A DNA stretch of 64,000 nt from Magicicada septendecula (GCA_034769895.1 CM068373.1:433671080-433735079); one strand, 5' to 3'. Numbered from the stretch's first letter, positions 9,178 to 17,627 are shown. Numbers and translations are program-made. Notes: a model not told the origin generated them from the sequence alone.

Positions 9178-10191
9178 ATGACGTCGCGAGCGAAACGTGA
9201 ACAACTTGCGAAAGAGATCAAACACATTAGGAAAGATATTAGACGGAAACACGCTAATTTGACTCAAAGCGCTATCAGCGAACAACAGGAATTAGAGAAA
9301 CAATTAGAACCGATAGTTCAACCTTTAAAAAAGTTAATAAATTTACGTGATGTGCTTTACGATACAGATGAAAAAATGGATGATGTAGAAACGCGTTTGA
9401 AAAAACATAAACGTCGTGGAAATAAAATAGAAGAACAAAAAGAAGTAGGAATTACGCCGATTAAAATGAGAAAAATTGGATCGATAACTAGTACACCTGA
9501 AATGGATGTTAACGAAGGTGCTACGGAAATATATGAAACACCGCCGACATTACAAGAAGTACTATCAACATCTACTGGTCTTAGTAGAGCAAATTATTGG
9601 ATTGATAACGCTGTCACAGGAAAATTGCCTAGACTATATTTACGTAAATTGTTTAATGATAAAAATAAGGAAATCGATCATACTTACGGTGTTTATTTTG
9701 GAGACGATAATTCGATAAAGATAGGCAATTCAACTATTAATTTCGAGGGCGATAATATTATTATCGATAATGTAACGTATGAAGGTACGCCTGGACTTTA
9801 TGAACTTCTTTTTATGAAAATACCTGACGATTATATATATTCAGAAGAGGATCTGCATACGTACGGTTTGATACTAAAAGCGACAAATGCTCATAAACAG
9901 AGTCACTCTGATCGAGTTAAGAGTAACAAAGGACATAAATATAATAATATAATTAAAAATCTGGTATCAGAGTCAACGTCTACTAAATCGAAACTGAAAC
10001 GTATTGAAGGACGCGGTGTTTTATCGTTAACTAACGACGATAAGCCGAATTATGTATATTGGGATGATCCGAACGAGTTATGTGACAGATTACGTTTATT
10101 AATAGCATCTAAGAATACCGGTCATTCCGGTCATGAAAATGAAATCATATCAATTATCGAAGAATTGCGAGAAGCGAATATAATAAAATAA
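9178..10191 (+). CDS. Coiled-coil virion-associated protein with a DUF8207-like domain
   Basis: 337 residues from the ATG at 9178. Residues ~1-85 are highly charged and helical (KREQLAKEIKHIRKDIRRKH ... QQELEKQLEP), a likely coiled coil. The C-terminal half carries GTPGLYELLFMK, then a Tyr/Asp-rich segment, then YGLILKATNAHKQ and NKGHKYNNII. I recall these features from a domain common in insect Polinton-like proteins (DUF8207); the name is from memory. It lies between the ATPase and the fibre-like gene in the virion block. A structural or scaffold role is inferred. Confidence 0.75.
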   Translation: MTSRAKREQLAKEIKHIRKDIRRKHANLTQSAISEQQELEKQLEPIVQPLKKLINLRDVLYDTDEKMDDVETRLKKHKRRGNKIEEQKEVGITPIKMRKIGSITSTPEMDVNEGATEIYETPPTLQEVLSTSTGLSRANYWIDNAVTGKLPRLYLRKLFNDKNKEIDHTYGVYFGDDNSIKIGNSTINFEGDNIIIDNVTYEGTPGLYELLFMKIPDDYIYSEEDLHTYGLILKATNAHKQSHSDRVKSNKGHKYNNIIKNLVSESTSTKSKLKRIEGRGVLSLTNDDKPNYVYWDDPNELCDRLRLLIASKNTGHSGHENEIISIIEELREANIIK

Positions 10192-10223
10192 CGTGTAGTA
10201 ACGTTAATTTTGTCATTTACAAA

Positions 10224-10790
10224 ATGAGTATCGATAAATTCGGACGTTACAATAGACATATGCGGATAAACGTTGTTCGCGGTCCTACCGGTGAAGGTTT
10301 TCGTTTAACAGATGAGGGTGATTATGATATAGATAATAAGAGACTCTGTAATGTCGGTAACGCTGTTTCGGAAGAAGATGCTGTTAGTTTTAAAATTTTA
10401 AAAGAAAATTGTTTATATCAAACTGATAACCAGTACGACATTGCTTTGAAAAATATAATTAATTTAGCCGATCCGAAATTACTTACTGACGCAGCGACTA
10501 AATCGTATGTAGATACAAAAATTCCGACCGTATCAAATGGAATTTGTAACTTCGAAGGTTATAGGTTAAATAACATAGGTTATCCATCGGTTCCGACAGA
10601 TGCTGTAAGCAAACAGTTTATACTCGATACAGTTAATATAGTTCAACAGAGAGTTGAAGACAGATTAGACAATTTTGTTAATATATTAAACAATCACGTG
10701 TATAGTATATTATATGATGTTTATGTAAAAACAACGAAAGATAATCCTGTCAGAGATATAGAAGATTGGAAAAAAAATATATATTTGTAA
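10224..10790 (+). CDS. Fibre-like protein with phage-tail-fibre-type repeats
   Basis: 188 residues. Three imperfect ~22-residue repeats are visible: KRLCNVGNAVSEEDAVSFK, NIINLADPKLLTDAATKSYVD and YRLNNIGYPSVPTDAVSKQF. This N-x-G/P ... TDA-T/S-K pattern is the repeat found in phage tail fibres, where it forms trimeric shafts. A helical C-terminal part follows (~130-188). By analogy it may be a receptor-binding spike or its shaft. No domain hit can be checked here. Its end overlaps the open frame of the following phospholipase gene, whose likely start (10814) lies 23 nt downstream. Confidence 0.65.
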   Translation: MSIDKFGRYNRHMRINVVRGPTGEGFRLTDEGDYDIDNKRLCNVGNAVSEEDAVSFKILKENCLYQTDNQYDIALKNIINLADPKLLTDAATKSYVDTKIPTVSNGICNFEGYRLNNIGYPSVPTDAVSKQFILDTVNIVQQRVEDRLDNFVNILNNHVYSILYDVYVKTTKDNPVRDIEDWKKNIYL

Positions 10791-10813
10791 ATTATTGTTT
10801 ATCGCCGTCACAA

Positions 10814-11329
10814 ATGCGTGTATATCAGAAGAGTGCAGAAGATGTCCGTCGCGGTCGAGGATTAATCGGAAATTTACTGAATAAAGCGGTCGATATTTTA
10901 CCTATCGAACTACATGTTCCTGGTTATCAATACTGTGAACCGGGTACGAAATTAAGTAAACGATTACAGCGCGGAGATTCGGGTATTAATAAATTAGACG
11001 CGGCTTGTAAGGAACACGATATAATATACTCGAAATATCGAGATACTGAAAATCGTTCTAAAGCCGATCGTGAATTAGCGGAAAAAGCTTGGCAACGTGT
11101 AAAAGCACGAGACTCGTCTATCGGTGAAAAAGCTGCTGCTTGGGCGTTAACTAATATTATGAAAGCGAAAAGTAAATTCGGCGGCGGTATTAAAAATAAA
11201 AAAAATAAGCGAATTTCTAAATCAAAAAAAAGAAAAAGGAGGGGAAGGGGATTATACTTACGACCGTATAAAAAATCTGGTGGTGGTGGCGGTGGTGGGA
11301 ATAAAAAAAAAAAACATCGAAAGAAATAA
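10814..11329 (+). CDS. Parvovirus-type phospholipase A2 protein with basic tail
   Basis: 171 residues from the ATG at 10814; an earlier in-frame ATG at 10766 overlaps the previous gene. The PLA2 core shows the calcium-loop motif YCEPGT (residues 40-45; parvoviruses have Y-x-GPGT, so Gly is Glu here) and the catalytic HD pair in DAACKEHDIIYS (H68, D69). After ~130 the protein becomes Lys/Arg- and Gly-rich (KSKKRKRRGRG, GGGGGGG, KKKKHRKK), as in DNA-binding virion core proteins. Parvoviral PLA2 opens endosomal membranes during entry, and a similar role is inferred. It ends in an A-run (11303-11314) next to the protease. Confidence 0.85.
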   Translation: MRVYQKSAEDVRRGRGLIGNLLNKAVDILPIELHVPGYQYCEPGTKLSKRLQRGDSGINKLDAACKEHDIIYSKYRDTENRSKADRELAEKAWQRVKARDSSIGEKAAAWALTNIMKAKSKFGGGIKNKKNKRISKSKKRKRRGRGLYLRPYKKSGGGGGGGNKKKKHRKK

Positions 11330-11346
11330 AGATTCCCTCACACGCT

Positions 11347-11700
11347 CTCACCAATAATGAATTGTTTTCCTACGCTAAACTCTTGAATGTATCTAATTTT
11401 AGAGGTGTTTTTATGAAAGATACTTTACCGTTAAATATTCAGAAAAATGAAACCGGTATTGTTAATTTAGATAGTATACGCGGGTCAGGTACGCATTGGG
11501 TATGTTACCGTAAACAAAATAAGACAATAAACTATTTCGATAGTTTTGGTAATTTAAGACCGCCAATTGAATTAGTTCGTTATTTTCAAACATCGGAGCA
11601 ACAACCCGTCAATATAAACTATAATTATAAACGTTATCAACGATCAAATACAGTTAATTGTGGACGTTTGTGTTTACAGTTTCTTAGTAATAATGTTTAG
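11347..11700 (+). CDS. Adenain-like cysteine protease (maturation protease)
   Basis: Catalytic residues are clear: His in SGTHWVC, Asp in NYFDSFGN and Cys in NTVNCGRLCLQFL. The N-terminal signature NFRGVFMKDTLP is also present. Adenain-type enzymes cleave virion precursors. The recognisable protein begins around LTNNELFSY (11347), but there is no ATG in frame between the upstream stop (11302-11304) and an internal Met codon at 11413. Translation must start at a non-AUG codon, or by splicing, or by -1 slippage on the A-run from the preceding gene, or there is a sequence error. Its last bases overlap the start of the next gene. Confidence 0.88.
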   Translation, partial: LTNNELFSYAKLLNVSNFRGVFMKDTLPLNIQKNETGIVNLDSIRGSGTHWVCYRKQNKTINYFDSFGNLRPPIELVRYFQTSEQQPVNINYNYKRYQRSNTVNCGRLCLQFLSNNV

Positions 11701-12412
11701 CTTAAACGGAGTAGGATCGTCGCTTAGTTGTGATATATTTTCTCCCATCGAACTCGAAGGAAATTGGGAACTCGGGTTGATTAATTTCATGACATACAAT
11801 TCCATACCGAATGTTGAAGAAAATGTAAATAATATGTTTTATTTCGGTGACGATGAAGTGATTGCATTACCTACAGGCTCTTATGAAATCGAGGATATAA
11901 ACACTTATATAAATCAAAAATTACCAAAAAGTAATAAAAGGAAAATTATTAAATTATTAATACGTGCTAATAATAATACTCTGAAAAGCGAAATCTATTC
12001 GAGTGAAACGATAGATTTCACTAAACCGAATTCTTTGGCTTCTCTTCTCGGATTCGCTAATACTGCCAAACTCGAACCGCTTATATGGCATTCATCACAG
12101 TCAACAATCAACATTGTAAAGACAGATGCTGTAAGACTTGTCTGCAGTGCTGTGGCTGGATCATTGAAGAACGGTCGAGAATCTCATATATTACACGAAT
12201 TTTATCCAACAGTCGGGCCGGGGTATAAATTAGTAGAATCACCGACAAACGTTATCTATTTACCTGTGAATACAAATAGATTAGATAATATCACAATACG
12301 ATTAGAAGATCAAGACGGAAAGTTAATAAATTTTAGAGAAGAAACGATTTCTTTGCGATTACATATAAGAAAAAGACGAGATGAGGCTAATTTTTCCTTA
12401 TGGACAAAATAA
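11693..12412 (+). CDS. Minor capsid (penton-type) protein
   Basis: 239 residues from the ATG at 11693, which overlaps the stop of the protease gene. The N-terminal region SPIELEGNWELGLINFMTYNSIPNV is characteristic of the Polinton minor capsid protein, a single jelly-roll proposed to form the pentameric vertices. The rest is beta-rich without membrane segments (LPTGSYEIEDINTYI; LRLHIRKRRDE). It is encoded directly before the major capsid gene, as usual in the family. The frame is intact. Confidence 0.88.
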   Translation: MFSLNGVGSSLSCDIFSPIELEGNWELGLINFMTYNSIPNVEENVNNMFYFGDDEVIALPTGSYEIEDINTYINQKLPKSNKRKIIKLLIRANNNTLKSEIYSSETIDFTKPNSLASLLGFANTAKLEPLIWHSSQSTINIVKTDAVRLVCSAVAGSLKNGRESHILHEFYPTVGPGYKLVESPTNVIYLPVNTNRLDNITIRLEDQDGKLINFREETISLRLHIRKRRDEANFSLWTK

Positions 12413-12548
12413 AACAATAGTTAAGCCCGTAAATAGTGCCAGTAAAATACGGGATGCTAATCAGTTAACATCTCTTAATAGAAAATTTTTAAAGTCGTTA
12501 GGGTATAAAGTACTTATTAACAATGAGTATATTGGACGTGTTAAATAG
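12381..12548 (+). CDS. Small 55-residue ORF bridging penton and major capsid genes
   Basis: An ATG at 12381 opens a 55-codon frame starting MRLIFPYG and ending at 12548. It overlaps the penton gene end by 32 nt and the major capsid start by 26 nt. Residues LTSLNRKFLKSLGYKVL form a probable amphipathic helix. From memory, similar FL-SLG-KVL tails occur in small proteins at this position in other insect Polintons; this needs checking. It fills an otherwise empty 110-bp gap, which supports it as real. Confidence 0.6.
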   Translation: MRLIFPYGQNKTIVKPVNSASKIRDANQLTSLNRKFLKSLGYKVLINNEYIGRVK

Positions 12549-13665
12549 CGCTGTCTATGATGACGATAGTATCATCAGACGTGCGTATCATACACACACT
12601 CCTTACGCATCTACTACATTAAATAATAATGATCAGATACGTATTCCTGTTCATCAACAAGATCATTATACACTTCCTTGTGAGAGTTATCTACATATCG
12701 AAGGTAAATTAATGGGCGAAAACAATCAGAAAAACGAAAATATTCAATTAATTAGTAACGGATTAGCATTTTTATTCCATGAAATACGGTACGAAATATG
12801 TGCTACGGAAGTAGATCGTGTTAAAAATGTCGGTATCACATCAGTAATGAAAAATATTTTAACATTCAAACCCGGTGATATGAAGAAAATAACTAATGCA
12901 GGATGGACGGGAGATGTAAAAAGTTGCTTCACAACAGATTCAACGAATTTCGTGTTTTGTATTCCTTTAAAATTATTACTCGGTTTTGCCGAACAATACA
13001 AACGCATAATTTTAAATGTGAAACAAGAACTGATTTTAATACGATCATCGTCTGATAATAACGCAGTAGTTTTAAACGCTGTCGATAAATATAAATTACA
13101 ATTAACAAAAATCAATTGGCGAATTCCTTATATTTATGTTAGCGATGAGTATAGACACAGATTATTGAGTATTGTTGATAGAGATACGCCAATAAAATTA
13201 GCGTTTCGTAGATGGGAGTTGCAAGAATACCCGACTTTGCCAGAAACTAAACAGTTAACGTGGACGATAAAAACTGTGGCACAGACTGATAAACCGCGTT
13301 ATATAATTGTAGGTTTTCAAACAGATAGAAAAAATAACATAGCAAAAAATGCCTCTCATTTTGATTTATGCAACTTGCATAATATTAAATTATATTTGAA
13401 TTCGGAATACTATCCGTATGATAATTTAAACGGAAGTAAAGAAACGTTATACGAGATGTATAAGGGGTTTCAATCATCGTATTATGATGGTAGCGAGAAC
13501 GAACCTGTTCTGGACAGGACCGATTATTTATTATATGCGCCGATAATTGTTATTGACTGCTCTCATCAGAGCGACCTTTTAAAAACCGGTTCTGTCGATG
13601 TTCGTTTAGAAATAAACGCAAAATTTTCCGCCGAAAACGACTGCATACTGCTTACTAATATCTGA
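12523..13665 (+). CDS. Major capsid protein (double jelly-roll hexon type)
   Basis: 380 residues. The N-terminus DDDSIIRRAYHTHTPYAS, followed by NNNDQIRIPVHQQDHYTLP and SYLHIEGKL, is the standard start of the Polinton major capsid protein. The remainder is beta-rich with a mid-protein RWELQEYP ... TWTIKTV segment between the two predicted jelly-rolls. It would form the pseudo-hexagonal capsomers. It is the last gene of the plus-strand virion block and the frame is intact. Confidence 0.92.
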   Translation: MSILDVLNSAVYDDDSIIRRAYHTHTPYASTTLNNNDQIRIPVHQQDHYTLPCESYLHIEGKLMGENNQKNENIQLISNGLAFLFHEIRYEICATEVDRVKNVGITSVMKNILTFKPGDMKKITNAGWTGDVKSCFTTDSTNFVFCIPLKLLLGFAEQYKRIILNVKQELILIRSSSDNNAVVLNAVDKYKLQLTKINWRIPYIYVSDEYRHRLLSIVDRDTPIKLAFRRWELQEYPTLPETKQLTWTIKTVAQTDKPRYIIVGFQTDRKNNIAKNASHFDLCNLHNIKLYLNSEYYPYDNLNGSKETLYEMYKGFQSSYYDGSENEPVLDRTDYLLYAPIIVIDCSHQSDLLKTGSVDVRLEINAKFSAENDCILLTNI

Positions 13666-13796
13666 TAATTTGCTCGTATATTTACCTTTATCTGGCGTTA
13701 TAAGAAAATCGATAGAATGAATCGATTGTTAACATTATATTTATTCGCTTGTCATACACATTTTATAATCACTTGTAGTGTTAGCGCTTTATAATA

Positions 13797-14300
13797 ATGA
13801 TCGGCTTTATTGTTGATGTTCAATGTTTTTTCGATGATGCCAAAAATTATATTGTTAAAGAATTGTGTGTACAAAGAATAGAAAATCACAACTGTGCTGG
13901 TGTGAGAGAACATTATTTGTTTTTACCACCATTCGATTATCGTTATTTATCAAAAAATAGAAAAAAACAAGTAGAGTGGTTGAAAAGATTTTTTCATGGT
14001 TTCAGCTGGAATTGTGGAATTCACAGCTATGACGAACTTCACAATATTTTAAACAGCATCGTTACTGAAGGTGAATATGTGTATACTAAAGGAGCGGAAA
14101 AGCAGAGACTCATTGAGAACATGCTCGACTACAAGTCGGTTGAAGTAATAGATCTCGAAGCGTTTAAGTGTCCATCATTAAGTGTCTTACAACAGCAGAC
14201 TGTGGCACGTGTTGATTGCCCATATAAACATAATCTTGATCATTGTGCGCTAAATAATGTATTTCATATAGCAAATTGGATATTGAATAATAAAATTTAA
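13797..14300 (+). CDS. Unknown conserved Polinton accessory protein, possible nuclease-fold domain
   Basis: 167 residues. It opens with MIGFIVDVQCF and contains WLKRFFHGFSWNCG, EYVYTKGAEKQRLIENML, VEVIDLEAFKCPSL and CPYKHNLDHCALNNV. From memory this combination recurs in uncharacterised insect proteins linked to Polintons. The spaced Asp residues (IVDVQ, VIDLEAF) and His/Cys cluster resemble a divergent DEDD/RNase-H-like exonuclease, but that is only inference. It converges with the minus-strand gene at 14467-15198. Confidence 0.6.
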   Translation: MIGFIVDVQCFFDDAKNYIVKELCVQRIENHNCAGVREHYLFLPPFDYRYLSKNRKKQVEWLKRFFHGFSWNCGIHSYDELHNILNSIVTEGEYVYTKGAEKQRLIENMLDYKSVEVIDLEAFKCPSLSVLQQQTVARVDCPYKHNLDHCALNNVFHIANWILNNKI

Positions 14301-14329
14301 AATGTATTTTTTTTAATGTATTTATTTCA

Positions 14330-14460
14330 CATCTTTTTCCTTCACTATTATTAATCTATGATCGACTACAAGTCGGTTGAAGTGTCCATCATTAAGCGTC
14401 TTAAAACAGTCTGTATAAGCATATTTTTTTTCTTCACTATTACTATGTTAGAACATCACA
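14330..14460 (+). repeat. Broken partial duplicate of the preceding gene
   Basis: GACTACAAGTCGGTTGAAGT (14362-14381) and the following TCCATCATTAAG-GTCTT copy positions ~14126-14190 of the preceding gene with ~22 nt missing between the blocks. TTCACTATTA also recurs on both sides of it. It is a small local duplication and not a gene. Confidence 0.7.
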
Positions 14461-14466
14461 TTATTA

Positions 14467-15198
14467 TTAATCCGGGAATCCATGATAAATACCAAGCCCA
14501 TCATTGTCACGCACTAACACTGTGCGTTTACTCCAGTCGTTTAATCCCTCGTTATAACGAACCCAAGCTGTTAAGGCTCTATGCAATTCCGAACCGTATA
14601 ATGTTCTATTATTGCGATCTCTGTATATTAATAGTATAGCTGTATGATAGCACACATCATTTATTATACTCTTACAACTTGTATTATATATGGTGTTCGC
14701 TATTATACTGTCGTCTGATTGCAAATGTACATAACATTCATGACGTTCGCAGTACATTCGATCTGTTAATAACAGTTGTTTTTCTATCCATTTAATAATT
14801 TTTTTACCGTCTGTACAGCTAATTTTAGAACTGGACAGACAGGCGTCGACACAAGCACAATTATTAATTTTAGATTCGTGACCGTGTGTTAATATATGAT
14901 TCAAAATATAATCTCTATATAAATTTATAGAATCACATACACACCGTATTATAGATCGTATATTACCCGTATACAAACGCGATGTATACAAACGATCTAC
15001 TATATTTTTTGATTTGTTTCTATACATAGCGCAACGACGGTCGCCTTCAGGAATTTTAAAATCTGTATTTTTATTATGACTTGGTCGACAAAATTTAATA
15101 TCAAGGTAATGTTCTAACATAGCTATACACTCCCATGTGTGACTTAGATATTTATCATCGACACGCACGCTTGGGTTGAACTCTTGCTCACGGTCCAT
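14467..15198 (-). CDS. Unknown minus-strand protein, cysteine-containing
   Basis: 243 residues from the ATG at 15198, not recognised. It has paired cysteines (NNCACVDACLSS, ISCTDG, YCERHECYVH) and an aromatic, charged C-terminus (TAWVRYNEGLNDWSKRTVLV). No signal peptide or membrane helix is evident. Upstream of the ATG is a pyrimidine tract and acceptor (CCTTTGTGCAG/GTAATG), leaving only 3 nt of exon before the start. That fits splicing from the leader at 17882-17930. Function is unknown. Confidence 0.65.
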   Translation of the reverse strand: MDREQEFNPSVRVDDKYLSHTWECIAMLEHYLDIKFCRPSHNKNTDFKIPEGDRRCAMYRNKSKNIVDRLYTSRLYTGNIRSIIRCVCDSINLYRDYILNHILTHGHESKINNCACVDACLSSSKISCTDGKKIIKWIEKQLLLTDRMYCERHECYVHLQSDDSIIANTIYNTSCKSIINDVCYHTAILLIYRDRNNRTLYGSELHRALTAWVRYNEGLNDWSKRTVLVRDNDGLGIYHGFPD

Positions 15199-15297
15199 TA
15201 CCTGCACAAAGGAAAGGATTTTGTGAAAGTATTAAACACCAACACTAAATTTTTTATATGTTATTTATTTATACATATATATAAAATGACAAAAATT

Positions 15298-15468
15298 CTA
15301 TAATTTTTTTATCAATTCTTTTATAAACGGTCTTATAGTCGAGCCTGGCCTGTCGACTATCGCTTTCAATTTCGCAATTTCTCCAGGTGTTAATCTTTTC
15401 GGCGAAAAAAACCATTTATTGAGAAGACGACTCTCCTCCTCCTGTTTTGATGACGTGTTCATTTCCAT
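15298..15468 (-). CDS. Possible 56-residue protein
   Basis: An ATG at 15468 (a second in-frame ATG 6 nt later) opens a 56-codon frame with a charged start (MEMNTSSKQEEESRLLNKW) and a helical Lys-rich end (PFIKELIKKL). It lies in a gap between two minus-strand genes and reads the same way. Base composition in this stretch is less AT-rich than its flanks, which favours coding. Not recognised. Confidence 0.4.
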   Translation of the reverse strand: MEMNTSSKQEEESRLLNKWFFSPKRLTPGEIAKLKAIVDRPGSTIRPFIKELIKKL

Positions 15469-15873
15469 CAAAGACGCAAATAGAAGTAGGCCAAAAACAG
15501 CTATAAATGTGTTCTATGTAAAATCAAATACGTTTTAAAAATAACATAAGAAAGTCTTATAACAAAAAACAAAATAATTTTTTTTGAATAGAGAAATGTA
15601 AAACATGTTATACTTTGTAATAATACATATATTAAAAATGATATAAAAAGAACACACTTATTTTACAGGTGGTCAAGAAAAAAACAAGAATTGTTATACA
15701 CGTTCTTGTGTAAAACATATTATTTTTATTATATATTAAAATTAAAAATTAAAATTTAATAAGCAACTGTAAATTATTTATATATACATACAATTAAAAT
15801 TAAATACTTATTTATAATATATACATATTTACATACATCAATCAATCAACTAACAGACCAACCTTAAATTATT
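15469..15873. other. AT-rich gap inside the minus-strand block
   Basis: About 400 bp of very AT-rich sequence with runs of A and T and ATATAC tracts. I see no coding frame. It would be intron for transcripts spliced from the leader to the acceptor at 15201. Confidence 0.5.
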
Positions 15874-16134
15874 TTAATACGGCTTATACCGCGTCTTGTA
15901 CGAGCCGTGTGCTACATCTTTAACATTTTTAATTTTGATTAAAGCTGATTTAAATAAATCGGTTGTTGCCACGAACAGCGGGTCTTGTGGTGACGATGCT
16001 AAAACAGTCACTTTCCGGGATACTTTTTGCCACCAGTTGTCGGAAGGTACATGTTTGATGTCAGCCGTCTGCGTTAATTTTACCTCGATCAAATATGGAC
16101 CTTCTTCACCTGGTGTTTTGATCCATTTCTTCAT
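15874..16134 (-). CDS. Unknown 86-residue protein
   Basis: Starts MKKWIKTPGEEGPYLIEVK and continues as a compact beta-rich domain (NWWQKVSRKVTVLASSPQDPLFVATTD) with a basic C-terminus (SYKTRYKPY). Not recognised. It begins 27 nt after the stop of the 181-residue gene. The upstream in-frame bases would extend it as FEILKDG with no stop, so it could instead be an exon or the displaced C-terminus of its neighbour. Confidence 0.55.
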   Translation of the reverse strand: MKKWIKTPGEEGPYLIEVKLTQTADIKHVPSDNWWQKVSRKVTVLASSPQDPLFVATTDLFKSALIKIKNVKDVAHGSYKTRYKPY

Positions 16135-16161
16135 GCCGTCTTTTAATATCTCAAACTTTTG

Positions 16162-16707
16162 TTAAAATTTAGTATTTTTTATTTTTTTTGATTTTTCAGA
16201 TCTTTTAGATTTTTTAGATTTCGAAAAAGAATTAAAAATTTTATCAAAATCGTCTTCGCTGTCTGATTGAGTATCGGTACTACTATCGCTGTTTTTATCG
16301 AGTTCAATCGTCTCGACCGATTTCTTTATACTAATTAATTCACGAAACAATTTAATACTATCATAATCTAAATTTTTGCTATTGAAAAGTTCGTCATCAA
16401 TCTGAGAATTAAAATAATCGATAATTTCCGCTAAGGTCATTTCTTTTTGTTTCCTACGGAAAATATCGATTTCTGACGGTTCATCATCAAATATATGCAT
16501 GACCGCACTCTGAATAATTAAATATAAATTAATAATAATTGAAGGTTGGTCCAGTACAATCGCTTTCAAATTTTCTAATGCCTCCTCCCACAGCACTATT
16601 TTTACCAGCCCCGTTATGTAAAGACATTGAATCAGGTCTTTAATTGAAAAATACGTCGATGGGCCGGCGGATGCTGAAGGAGAAGTATTGGATGCTTCGC
16701 GTTCCAT
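16162..16707 (-). CDS. Unknown 181-residue protein with acidic and basic tail
   Basis: Residues 20-125 look helical (SIKDLIQCLYITGLVKIVL ... MTLAEIIDYFNSQI). They are followed by an acidic Ser/Asp stretch (DKNSDSSTDTQSDSEDDFD) and a Ser/Lys-rich end (SKSKKSKRSEKSKKIK), like a nuclear or nucleic-acid-associated protein. A textbook splice acceptor, TTTTTTTCTGTTTCTAG, ends 2 nt before the ATG, matching the leader arrangement of the dUTPase gene. Function not recognised. Confidence 0.65.
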   Translation of the reverse strand: MEREASNTSPSASAGPSTYFSIKDLIQCLYITGLVKIVLWEEALENLKAIVLDQPSIIINLYLIIQSAVMHIFDDEPSEIDIFRRKQKEMTLAEIIDYFNSQIDDELFNSKNLDYDSIKLFRELISIKKSVETIELDKNSDSSTDTQSDSEDDFDKIFNSFSKSKKSKRSEKSKKIKNTKF

Positions 16708-16793
16708 TACTAGAAACAGAAAAAAAATAACAATTAATTTCTAACAACATTTTAAAAAAAAATAAATAATATTGTTAGAAAAAAAAAGAAAAT

Positions 16794-17297
16794 TTATAAA
16801 TCTGTTAAAAATTTTTCTATTTCTAGCAATAAGTTTTCATCATCATCATAGTTATCTGCAACGCTTGTTCCTCCTGTCGAACCAAAACCACAAGAGCCGC
16901 GAGCTGTTGAATCTAAACTCGCTAATTCTTGTAATTTTGGTTCAGCTATTTGTTCGCATATTAACTGCGCTATACGATCTCCTTTTCGAATGTAAAAAAT
17001 TTCAGAAGAATGGTTAAATAAAATTACACCAACATTGCCGCGATAATCTCTATCAATAACGCCTGCACCAACGGCGATATGGTGTTTTAACGCTAACCCA
17101 GAACGTGGTGCAATTCGTCCGTAACATTTCTCTGGAATTTTAACAGCCAAATCAGTTTTAACTAACGCATTGTCATGAGGAGCGATCATGCAATCATACG
17201 CGCTTCTGAGATCGAAACCCGCAGCATATGCGCTCATTTTGACTGGAGGATAAGCATTATCAGATAACTTGACAAAAAACAGAGTTGGAACTGCCAT
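16794..17297 (-). CDS. dut: dUTPase (dUTP diphosphatase)
   Basis: 167 residues with all five motifs of the trimeric dUTPase family: [10 protein letters not shown] (1), PRSGLALKH (2), [13 protein letters not shown] (3), [10 protein letters not shown] (4) and [10 protein letters not shown] (5). It converts dUTP to dUMP, limiting uracil in the replicating genome and feeding dTTP synthesis. It lies first after the putative leader; an acceptor (TTTGTGTTGCAG) ends 5 nt before the ATG. Full length with an intact frame. Such a gene is common in viruses but not part of the core Polinton set. Confidence 0.97.
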   Translation of the reverse strand: MAVPTLFFVKLSDNAYPPVKMSAYAAGFDLRSAYDCMIAPHDNALVKTDLAVKIPEKCYGRIAPRSGLALKHHIAVGAGVIDRDYRGNVGVILFNHSSEIFYIRKGDRIAQLICEQIAEPKLQELASLDSTARGSCGFGSTGGTSVADNYDDDENLLLEIEKFLTDL

Positions 17298-17421
17298 TAT
17301 GCCTGCAACACAAAAAACAAATTATACTGCCTTCAGCGATGATAATATCTATATACAAAAACAATTACATTATCGGATAATATTAACATATATTAAAAAA
17401 CAATTTTAAACAATTACTTAC

Positions 17422-17478
17422 TGAATTGATGTATGAAGTTGTTGCACAAAAAAGAGAAGAAGAACAAGCTGATAATAT
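17422..17478 (-). other. Predicted leader exon 4
   Basis: 57 nt between acceptor TTTTATACAG and donor TTCA/GTAAGT. Begins ATATTATCAGCTTGTT as in exon 3. No ATG. Confidence 0.5.
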
Positions 17479-17565
17479 CTGTATAAAACAAAATAAAGTA
17501 TTAGTTTTATAACTCAACATAACCACCAGTAGCGTTAGTGTTTTTTAATAAAAATAATCATTTAC

Positions 17566-17627
17566 CAAAAGTGACGGCAGTCGATTGATAAAAACGTACG
17601 AAGGGAGACGAAACAAGCTGATAATAT
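17566..17627 (-). other. Predicted leader exon 3
   Basis: 62 nt between acceptor TTTTATACAG and donor TTTTG/GTAAAT. Begins ATATTATCAGCTTGTT, shared with exon 4. No ATG. Confidence 0.5.

Noticed and set aside
12744..13115. 123-residue antisense frame inside the major capsid gene
   Set aside because: Shadow of a strong capsid gene with no motifs.
16162..17017. Plus-strand open frames opposite dUTPase and the 181-aa gene
   Set aside because: Antisense shadows; the minus-strand frames carry the conserved motifs.
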